NCBI GenBank assembly: GCA_946480845.1 | Contig: CAMLLJ010000023.1 | Span: 1-18,719, forward strand | Source: an uncultured Gemmatimonadota bacterium | GTDB lineage: Bacteria > Gemmatimonadota > Gemmatimonadetes > Gemmatimonadales > GWC2-71-9 | DNA: 18,719 bases | Direction of reading: 5' to 3' | Part shown: one piece after another, positions 6,709 to 12,672 of the stretch | Numbering within the stretch: the stretch's first letter is position 1 | Layout: each line of letters begins with the position of its first letter | Notes under the pieces: model-generated | What the model was told of the DNA's origin: nothing | The model's input: only the letters and a program-made list of their open reading frames with translations | Database searches by the model: none | Translations under genes and position numbers: made by a program

Positions 6709-7722
6709 ATGACCACATCCGACCCCACCGATCCAGGCGCCCCCGCCGCCCGGGAGCGCGCCGAATCGGTGCCGGATGCCGGCGGCGAGCCGATCGCGCT
6801 CGGGGCGGCCACCGTGCGCATCGGGACTGCCGGCTGGACCGATCCCACCCTCATCGCGCCCGGCGTCTTCTACCCCGAGGGCGCCACGTCCGCCGAGCAG
6901 CGGCTCCGCTGGTATGCGAGCCGCTTCCCGCTGGTGGAAGTCGATTCCGCCTACTACGCGCTCCCCTCCCGCCGCTCCGCCGAGCTCTGGCTCGAGCGCA
7001 CGCCGCCGGACTTCCGCTTCGACGTGAAGGCGTACGCGCTGATGACGGGGCATCCGACCGAGGTGGCCCGCTTCCCGAAGGCGATCCGCGAGACGCTGCC
7101 CCCCGAGGTCGAGGCGAAGTCGCGCGTCTACCCGAAGGACCTGCCGGCAGGGGTGATGGACGACGTGTGGCGCTGGTTCGCCGACGCGATCGAGCCGCTG
7201 CATTCGGCCGGGAGGCTGGGGGCCGTGCTCATGCAGTATCCGCCCTGGTTCCACGCCACGCGCGCGAGCGCCGAGGCGATCCTCGATGCCCAGCGCCGGC
7301 TCGCGCCGGTGGAGATCGCGGTCGAGTTCCGGCACCCGAGCTGGCTCGAGGGCCGGGTGGGCGCGCGGACGCTCGAATTCCTCGCCGGGCACCGCATCCC
7401 CTTCGTGATGGTGGACGAGCCGCAGGGCACCGCGCACAGCGTGCCCGGCATCAACGCCGTCACCGCGCCACGGCATGCGGTGCTGCGCTTCCACGGGCGG
7501 AAGGCGGGCGTGTGGGACCGCGCCGGCACCTCGGTCGCCGAGCGGTTCCGCTACCTGTACACCCGCGAGGAGCTCGCGGGGCTCGCCGAGCGGGTGCGCG
7601 ACGCCGCGCGCGAGGCGCGGGAGCTGCACGTGATCTTCAACAACTGCTACGCCAACTACGGCACGACCAACGCGCTGGAGCTGGGGGCGCTGCTGCGGGG
7701 CTCACGGACCGCGCTACGATGA
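6709..7722 (+). CDS. DUF72 (YecE-like) family protein
   Basis: The 337-aa product is a TIM-barrel-like DUF72 protein. The family opening IGTAGWTDP appears at about 38-46, followed by YPEGATSAEQRLRWYASRFPLVEVDSAYYALPS. Next come FDVKAYALMTGHPTE, the AVEFRHPSWLE strand and the C-terminal HVIFNNCYANYGTTNAL. It is longer than the compact YecE type (about 250-280 aa) because of an N-terminal tail of about 35 residues and a central insert (about 120-160). No enzymatic activity is established for the family. The start has no clear Shine-Dalgarno. Its TGA overlaps the next gene's ATG (ATGA), so translation of the PAP2 phosphatase is probably coupled. Confidence 0.9.
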   Translation: MTTSDPTDPGAPAARERAESVPDAGGEPIALGAATVRIGTAGWTDPTLIAPGVFYPEGATSAEQRLRWYASRFPLVEVDSAYYALPSRRSAELWLERTPPDFRFDVKAYALMTGHPTEVARFPKAIRETLPPEVEAKSRVYPKDLPAGVMDDVWRWFADAIEPLHSAGRLGAVLMQYPPWFHATRASAEAILDAQRRLAPVEIAVEFRHPSWLEGRVGARTLEFLAGHRIPFVMVDEPQGTAHSVPGINAVTAPRHAVLRFHGRKAGVWDRAGTSVAERFRYLYTREELAGLAERVRDAAREARELHVIFNNCYANYGTTNALELGALLRGSRTALR

Positions 7723-8459
7723 AGCGCACCGAAACCACCGAGCGCACCACCGACGCAACGGACACGATGGTCGAGACCGAGCGCCTCATCGGCGCGACAC
7801 TCGTCATCGGCATCGTCGCGGCAATCATCGCGTTCGTGCTGCTCAGCTGGCTGGCGCGCGAGATGCTGGAGGGGGAGACTGCGCGCTTCGACGCCCTGGT
7901 CCGCGGCTCGGTGAACGCGGCCGCTTCGCCCCGCCGGACCACGATCATGCGCTTCGCCAGCGAGTTCGGCGGGCCGACGCGGCTCATGATCGTCGGCGGC
8001 GCGGTGCTGGCGGGCTTCCTGCTCAAGCGCTGGCACCGCGGCGCGATCCTGCTGGCCGTCACCTTCGGGGGGGCGGCGCTGCTCGATTTCCTGCTCAAGC
8101 AACTCTTCGGCCGGACCCGCCCCGCGCCTTTCTTCGACCACCCGGCGCCGTCGTCGTACAGCTTCCCGAGCGGGCACGCGCTGTTCGCATTCGTCTACTT
8201 CGGGACTTTCGCGGCGCTGCTGGTGCAGCGGGTGCGGAGCCCCCTGGCGCGCACCGCGATCGTCGCCGGCGCCACGGTGTGCGTCCTGATGATCGGCATC
8301 TCGCGCATCTACCTCGGCGTGCACTACCCGAGCGACGTCGTCGCGGGCTACCTGATCGCGCTGGTGTGGATCGTGGTGGTGGCGGTGGGGGACCGGCTGG
8401 CGTCAGCGAGGTGGTTCAGCCGGCCGCGCAGGGTCATCCCGAAGCAGCGCAGCGACTGA
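7719..8459 (+). CDS. PAP2 family membrane phosphatase
   Basis: A 246-aa integral membrane phosphatase with the three PAP2 signature blocks: K127-x6-R134-P135 (KQLFGRTRP), PSGH with H153, and S195-R196-x5-H202-x3-D206 (SRIYLGVHYPSD). About five to six hydrophobic segments surround them, beginning near residue 24. Members remove phosphate from phosphatidic acid, undecaprenyl diphosphate or similar lipids; which one cannot be told. The ATG at 7719 overlaps the DUF72 stop by four bases; an in-frame ATG at 7767 is a possible alternative. The last eight residues (VIPKQRSD) and the stop codon are encoded inside the left arm of the REP-like repeat, so the C-terminus seems to have been replaced or trimmed by that element. 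Confidence 0.9.
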   Translation: MKRTETTERTTDATDTMVETERLIGATLVIGIVAAIIAFVLLSWLAREMLEGETARFDALVRGSVNAAASPRRTTIMRFASEFGGPTRLMIVGGAVLAGFLLKRWHRGAILLAVTFGGAALLDFLLKQLFGRTRPAPFFDHPAPSSYSFPSGHALFAFVYFGTFAALLVQRVRSPLARTAIVAGATVCVLMIGISRIYLGVHYPSDVVAGYLIALVWIVVVAVGDRLASARWFSRPRRVIPKQRSD

Positions 8460-8531
8460 GGGACCTGCTCGACGCGGGGTTCGAACCCCGGGAAAGCAGA
8501 TCCCTCAGTCGCTGCGCTCCTTCGGGATGAC
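8433..8531. repeat. REP-like long inverted repeat between convergent genes
   Basis: Two 37-bp arms (8433-8469 and 8495-8531) match at 35 of 37 positions in inverted orientation; the arms begin GTCATCCCGAAG. The 25-bp centre holds a perfect 16-bp palindrome, CGGGGTTCGAACCCCG (8475-8490). The left arm encodes the end of the PAP2 gene; the right arm ends 2 nt before the stop of the TPR gene. I associate similar 'catcccgaag.agcgcagcgac' repeats with intergenic spaces of Gemmatimonadota-like genomes. It can fold into a very stable cruciform and could end transcription in both directions. It has no transposase and is a single copy in this window. Confidence 0.88.
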
Positions 8532-8533
8532 GG

Positions 8534-9451
8534 CTATTCCTGCTTCCAGGCGCGGACCTGCATGGCGAACTCCGCGGCGGCCTGGCCCAGGTCGAACCTG
8601 GCGCTGTCGCTCTCCTGCACCAGCGGGCGGACACGGTCGAGGCTCACGGCAGCCTTGCCGTAGGTGCTGTCCACCGCGAGCACGCCCTCATACGCCTCCT
8701 GCGCCAGCGCGTACCGGCCGGTCCCCTCGAGCGCGATGCCGAGGTTGTTGCGGAAGACCGGGGCATTGCCGCGCAGCTCGACGGCGCGGGCCAGCGGGCC
8801 GATCGCCTCCTCGGCGCGGGCCAGGTCGATGTAGAGCAGGCCCAGGTTGTTCATGGCCCACACGTCGCGCTCGTCGAGCACCAGCGCATGCCGGTAGGCG
8901 TCGATGGCGCCGTCGGCGTCGCCCTGCACCTGGAAGGCCCGGCCGAGCAGGCGGTACGCCTCGGCCGAGGTCGAATCGATCGTGACGGCCCGCTGGATCC
9001 GCTCGAGCGCGCGCGCCGGCTCGTTCAGCTCGAGATAGACGCGGCTCGAGTTGAGCAGGCTCTTCACGTGCGTCGAGTCGAGCTCGAGCGCGCGGTCGAA
9101 CGACTGCACCGCGTCCACCAGGCTGCCGGCCTTCCACGAGGAGAGGCCCAGCATGTAGTGGCCGAAGGCGTTGTCGGGGCGGCGCGAGGTGTACGCGGTG
9201 AAGATCGCGGCCGCGTCATCGTAGCGGCCCTCGCGGTACGCCGACTCGCCATCCTCGTAGCGATCGGACACCGCCACCGCCACGGCCGTGACCGTCGTGG
9301 CCGGCTTGACCGCCGCGCTGTCGGTCGGGCGCGGGGTGGCCGCGCCGGCGGACGTGGTGGTGGTGGACTTCGGCTCATCGCTGCCGCAGGCCGATGCGCC
9401 TGCGGCGGTGATCGAGATGAGCACCAGCACTGGAATGCGGAACGATGACAT
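8534..9451 (-). CDS. TPR lipoprotein, predicted sigma54-dependent target
   Basis: A 305-aa protein with a lipoprotein-type signal (MSSFRIPVLVLISITAAGASAC, lipid Cys C22 in ASAC). A Ser/Thr/Ala-rich linker (about 23-62) leads to at least five tetratricopeptide repeats (about 63-270) with typical spacing: YREGRYDDAAAIF, FGHYMLGLSSWKAG, AYRLLGRAFQVQGDADGAI, AMNNLGLLYIDLARAEEAI and FRNNLGIALEGTGRYALA. It is a predicted extracytoplasmic, membrane-anchored protein-protein interaction scaffold of unknown partner. The ATG at 9451 has a strong GAGGAG about 7 nt upstream. The 216 bp before it contain a -24/-12 element and two palindromic enhancer-like sites next to the gene for a sigma54 activator, so regulation by that activator is likely. 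The gene ends against the REP-like repeat. Confidence 0.85.
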   Translation of the reverse strand: MSSFRIPVLVLISITAAGASACGSDEPKSTTTTSAGAATPRPTDSAAVKPATTVTAVAVAVSDRYEDGESAYREGRYDDAAAIFTAYTSRRPDNAFGHYMLGLSSWKAGSLVDAVQSFDRALELDSTHVKSLLNSSRVYLELNEPARALERIQRAVTIDSTSAEAYRLLGRAFQVQGDADGAIDAYRHALVLDERDVWAMNNLGLLYIDLARAEEAIGPLARAVELRGNAPVFRNNLGIALEGTGRYALAQEAYEGVLAVDSTYGKAAVSLDRVRPLVQESDSARFDLGQAAAEFAMQVRAWKQE

Positions 9452-9514
9452 GGCCGACTCCTCGGGTGGGGCGCGCGCGGCGCCGGTGGACTGACTTCGG
9501 GCACCCGGGGTAAA

Positions 9515-9530
9515 GGCAAGCGCGCGGCCA
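9515..9530 (-). promoter_or_regulatory. Candidate sigma54 (-24/-12) promoter of the TPR lipoprotein gene
   Basis: On the minus strand the sequence is TGGCCGCGCGCTTGCC; the consensus is TGGCAC-N5-TTGCW. TGGC and TTGC are both present and GG and GC are separated by exactly 10 nt. The predicted start of transcription is near 9504, giving a leader of about 53 nt that carries GAGGAG before the ATG at 9451. An activator gene of the NtrC family lies immediately upstream. Confidence 0.65.
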
Positions 9531-9584
9531 CCCCGAGGGCGCCGCGCGCGTGAGCGTCAAGTGACTGTGATGAAAAGAGTTGCG

Positions 9585-9598
9585 CCTGAGGCCTCAGG
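9585..9598. repeat. 14-bp perfect palindrome between enhancer sites and promoter
   Basis: CCTGAGGCCTCAGG is a perfect palindrome, centred near -87 relative to the predicted sigma54 start. It could be a further operator, or a weak 5-bp hairpin after the activator gene (a TTTT follows 7 nt later on the minus strand). It differs from the TGTCC-N4-GGACA sites. Confidence 0.4.
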
Positions 9599-9614
9599 TT
9601 GGGCGGGGCCGCTC

Positions 9615-9632
9615 CGTGTCCGGCCGGACACG
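9615..9632. promoter_or_regulatory. Candidate enhancer site 1 for the sigma54 activator
   Basis: CGTGTCCGGCCGGACACG is an 18-bp perfect palindrome, centred about 120 bp upstream of the predicted TPR start. It matches the second site in both 7-bp arms. Confidence 0.6.
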
Positions 9633-9648
9633 GGGGCGCGCAGGGCCT

Positions 9649-9666
9649 CGTGTCCCGGCGGACACG
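9649..9666. promoter_or_regulatory. Candidate enhancer site 2 for the sigma54 activator
   Basis: CGTGTCCCGGCGGACACG repeats the same arms (CGTGTCC/GGACACG) around a four-base centre. It is placed 34 bp from site 1, centre to centre, about 154 bp upstream of the predicted start and one base beyond the activator's stop codon. The spacing of about three helical turns suits two dimers on one DNA face. Confidence 0.6.
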
Positions 9667-9667
9667 C

Positions 9668-11020
9668 TCACTCGCGCGCCACGCCCAGGCGGCGCATGAT
9701 CTTGAGCAGGCTGGCGTGGTCCGCGAGCCCGAGCGCCTCCGCGGTGCGCGTGATGTGCCATTCGTTCCGCTCGAGCGCCGCGATGATGATCCGCCGCTCC
9801 GCTTCCGTTCTCTGCTCCTGCCAGGTCTCCGCCGCCGGCCCCGCCCCGGCGGGCGCTTCGCCGCGGATCCCGGCGGGCACGTGCTCGGGACGGATCATCT
9901 CACCGTCCGCGGCGACGATCATCCGCTCGATCGCGTTGCGCAGCTCGCGCACGTTGTTGCGCCGCCACTCATACGCCATGAGGAGGTCGAGCGCGTCACC
10001 CGAGAGGCGCTTGGGCAGCACGCCGAAGCGGGCGCAGGTGGCCGCAAGGAACCGCGCCGCGAGCGCCGGGATGTCGGAGCGCCGGTCGCGGAGCGGGGGG
10101 ACCGCGACGACGTGCACGCTGAGCCGGTGGTAGAGGTCCTCGCGGAACCGCCCTGCCTGTACCTCCTCCTCGAGGTTCCGGTTGGTTGCGGCGACGACGC
10201 GGCCCTCGACCTTGACGGGCTTCGTGCTCCCCACCCGGGTGAGCGTCCACTCCTCGAGCACGCGCAGCAGCTTGGCCTGCGCCGCGAGCGGCAGCTCGCC
10301 GATCTCGTCGAGGAAAAGGGTGCCGCCGGACGCGGCCTCGAATGCGCCCTGCCGCGCGGCCACCGCGCCGGTGAACGCACCGCGCTCATGGCCGAACAAC
10401 TCGCTCTCCACCAGGTGCTCGGGCAGGGCGGCGCAGTTGATGGCGATGAACGGCCCGGCCGGTGCCGCGCCCAGCCGGTGCAGGTCCCGCGCGACCAGCT
10501 CCTTGCCCGAGCCGCTCTCGCCCAGCACCAGCACCGGGCTCGGCACCGGCGCCAGCCGGCTGATCAGCTCACGGAGCTTCACGACGGCGGGGCTCGTTCC
10601 CACGATCGAGGTCTCGCCGAGCCGGCGCTGCAGTGTGGAGACCTCGAGGCGAAGCCGGTGCCGCTCGACGGCGGACGCGATCTCCTGCACGATCCGCTCG
10701 ATCGGCTCGGCCTTGTCCACGAAGCCGGCGGCGCCGAGGCGGACGGCCTGGATGCAGCGGTCGAAGTTGCCGGTGCCGGTGTACACGATGACCGGCGTCT
10801 CGATGCCCCGCTTCGCGAGCGCCCGGAGCACCTCGAAGCCGTCCACGCCAGGCATCTCGAGGTCGAGCACCAAGCAGTCGATCGCCTCGCGCGCCAGCAG
10901 GTCGAGCGCCTCGGCGCCCCCAGCGGCCACGGCCGTCTCGTAGCCGCCGACTCGCCGGAGGTCGTAGGCGTACTGCTCGGCCAGCGCCGCGACGTCGTCC
11001 ACGATCAGCACGCGGGTCAT
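9668..11020 (-). CDS. Sigma54-dependent response regulator (NtrC family)
   Basis: The 450-aa protein has three parts. The receiver (1-120) has D8/D9, phosphoacceptor D53 and K103. The AAA+ domain (about 137-365) has Walker A GESGSGKE (167-174), the sigma54-contacting GAFTGA (214-219), Walker B TLFLDE (234-239) and arginine-finger region RFREDLYHRL (291-300). A Fis-type helix-turn-helix lies at 411-447 (ITRTAEALGLADHASLLKIMRRLG). All residues needed for sigma54 activation are present. One oddity is WRRNNVREL where most relatives have WPGNVREL, apparently one extra residue in the sensor II region. The ATG overlaps the kinase stop (ATGA), with GGGAGGGG upstream, so the two are translated together. 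Two palindromes directly downstream are its likely binding sites. Confidence 0.96.
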   Translation of the reverse strand: MTRVLIVDDVAALAEQYAYDLRRVGGYETAVAAGGAEALDLLAREAIDCLVLDLEMPGVDGFEVLRALAKRGIETPVIVYTGTGNFDRCIQAVRLGAAGFVDKAEPIERIVQEIASAVERHRLRLEVSTLQRRLGETSIVGTSPAVVKLRELISRLAPVPSPVLVLGESGSGKELVARDLHRLGAAPAGPFIAINCAALPEHLVESELFGHERGAFTGAVAARQGAFEAASGGTLFLDEIGELPLAAQAKLLRVLEEWTLTRVGSTKPVKVEGRVVAATNRNLEEEVQAGRFREDLYHRLSVHVVAVPPLRDRRSDIPALAARFLAATCARFGVLPKRLSGDALDLLMAYEWRRNNVRELRNAIERMIVAADGEMIRPEHVPAGIRGEAPAGAGPAAETWQEQRTEAERRIIIAALERNEWHITRTAEALGLADHASLLKIMRRLGVARE

Positions 11021-12672
11021 GCGGCCCCTCCCAGCTCGATGATGAAGCGGGTGCCCGCGCCCGGCTCGGTGGTCACGCGGAGGGAGCCGCCGATGTCGGC
11101 CACCAGCCGGCGCACCACCGAGAGGCCGAGGCCCGTGCCGCCCGGCTTGGTGGTGTGGAAGTCGTCGAAGGCGCGGTCGAGCTGTTCGCGCGTCATGCCG
11201 CTACCCGTGTCCGCGACCTCGAGCAGGATGCGCCCGCCAGCCGCGGACTTCGTTGCGACGGTGACGGTGCCGGCACGGCCGTCGAGACTGTCCACCGCAT
11301 TGCCAACCAGGTTCTCGAGGATGCGCCGGAGCGCGAGCGGGTCGGCGGCGAGCGGCGGGACCGACTCGTCGAGCTCGAGGCGCAGCTGCGCACCGCCCGG
11401 CGGCACCGAGCCCATGACGTCGCGCACCAGCGCATTGAGGTCGGCCGACGCGCGCGCCGGCTCCGGCGAGAGCTTGCCGTAGTTCCGGGCCAGCGTCTCC
11501 AGGTAGCCCACGCTCGATTCGAGGGTGCCGCGCCGCTCGGCGAAGACGCTCGCGAGTTTCTCCGGTTCGCGGTCCGAGACTTCGGTGAGGTGCCTGAGGA
11601 CGTGACGGATCGGGGCCAGGCCGTTCTTGATGTCGTGCGTCACCTGGCGCGACATGTCCCCCACCACCGCCCGGCGCTCGGCGTCGCGCAGCCGCACGGT
11701 GCCGGCCCGGAGCCGCGCGGTCATCGCGCCGAGCAGGCGCGAGAGCGTGCCGATCTCGTCGGTGCGGTCGCTGGCGAAGTCCTGGTCGAGGGCGTCGAGA
11801 TTGATCGCCTCGGTGCGCGCGGCGAGCTCGCGGAGCGGCCGGCTCACCCGCGAGGCGAGCCAGGCGGAGAGGCCGAGCGCGAGCACCAGGGTGACGGCGG
11901 CGGCGGCGAGGAGCCAGCGGGTCACGTCGCGGCGCAGCTCGGCGAGCGCGGAGCCGGTGCGGCGGACCATGAAGCGCGCCGACTCGGCGGCGGCCGGTGA
12001 GCCGGCCTCGACGTAGGGAACCGCGAGCTCGGCGACCACGTCGCCCCGCGACGGACCGGCCGCGACGCCGGGTCCCGCGAGGGTGACGCCGAGCCCGGGA
12101 TCGCGCGCCAGCCGCGCAACGAAGGCGGAGTCCACCGCCACACCTCCGATCACCGCGAACTCCCTCCCGGCCGCCCGGAATGGCTCCTGCCGCGCGAGCG
12201 CGAGCACGCTTCCCTCCGGTGTGCGCGTGCGCACCAGCGCCGCGCTGTCGCCCGCGGCGGCTAGGCGCTCGCGCAGCCCGGGCACCAGGCGCCCGTACTC
12301 GTTCCGGAAATGGCCGGAGCTGAGGATGCGTCCCGCGCTGTCCACGAGCAGCAGGACATCGAGGCCGCGCGCACGCATCGCGGAGCCGGTTTCGTCGAGC
12401 AGCCACCGGCGCTCGGTTTCGGTGCCCGCGATCGCCAGCCGGAACCGCGTGCTCGCTGCCAGCTCCGCACCGATATCGCGCAGGGCCACGGTGACCTCGT
12501 CGCGCCGCGCGCCGAGCTCGTCCCGGATCGAGCCCACGAGGCCGGCCAGGCGCTCGCCTTCCTCGACAGAGAGTCGTGCGTCCATCTGCCGGCGCACCCC
12601 CCAGGCCAGGACCGCGAGCGGCACCAGTACCGCCAGCAGGAACGCGGCGAAGAGCCGCTGCCGGAAGCTCAC
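11017..12672 (-). CDS. Membrane sensor histidine kinase, partner of the sigma54 activator
   Basis: The 551-aa kinase has a first membrane segment (about 7-27), an extracytoplasmic sensor region of about 220 residues (30-250), a second membrane segment (about 252-273) and a HAMP-like linker (about 274-325). The dimerisation helix carries H346 in VTHDIKNGLAPI. The ATP-binding domain has the N box (NLVGNAVDSL, 454-463), G1 DTGSGM (488-493), the F box FDDFHTTKP and G2 GTGLGL (512-517). The HDIKN box with a following GLAPI resembles NtrY-type kinases. The sensor region is alpha/beta and may be a Cache-like domain, but I cannot assign it. The GTG start at 12672 overlaps the upstream stop (GTGA). 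It probably phosphorylates the receiver of the next gene and may be tuned by the preceding solute-binding lipoprotein. Confidence 0.94.
   Translation of the reverse strand: MSFRQRLFAAFLLAVLVPLAVLAWGVRRQMDARLSVEEGERLAGLVGSIRDELGARRDEVTVALRDIGAELAASTRFRLAIAGTETERRWLLDETGSAMRARGLDVLLLVDSAGRILSSGHFRNEYGRLVPGLRERLAAAGDSAALVRTRTPEGSVLALARQEPFRAAGREFAVIGGVAVDSAFVARLARDPGLGVTLAGPGVAAGPSRGDVVAELAVPYVEAGSPAAAESARFMVRRTGSALAELRRDVTRWLLAAAAVTLVLALGLSAWLASRVSRPLRELAARTEAINLDALDQDFASDRTDEIGTLSRLLGAMTARLRAGTVRLRDAERRAVVGDMSRQVTHDIKNGLAPIRHVLRHLTEVSDREPEKLASVFAERRGTLESSVGYLETLARNYGKLSPEPARASADLNALVRDVMGSVPPGGAQLRLELDESVPPLAADPLALRRILENLVGNAVDSLDGRAGTVTVATKSAAGGRILLEVADTGSGMTREQLDRAFDDFHTTKPGGTGLGLSVVRRLVADIGGSLRVTTEPGAGTRFIIELGGAA

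Noticed and set aside
6549..7718. Upstream extension of the PAP2 frame
   Set aside because: The Arg-rich translation overlaps the DUF72 gene; the real PAP2 start is the ATG overlapping the DUF72 stop.
8475..8490. GGTTCGAACC as part of a tRNA gene
   Set aside because: No acceptor, D or anticodon arms flank it; it is the centre of a perfect palindrome inside the inverted repeat.
9567..9590. Second -24/-12-like sequence (AGGCGCAACTCTTTTC, minus strand)
   Set aside because: The GG is followed 10 nt later by TT rather than GC, so the essential -12 element is missing.
9571..9598. Rho-independent terminator after the activator gene
   Set aside because: The 14-bp palindrome can form only a 5-bp stem with a 4-nt loop, and the T-run is short and several bases away; kept only as a palindrome.
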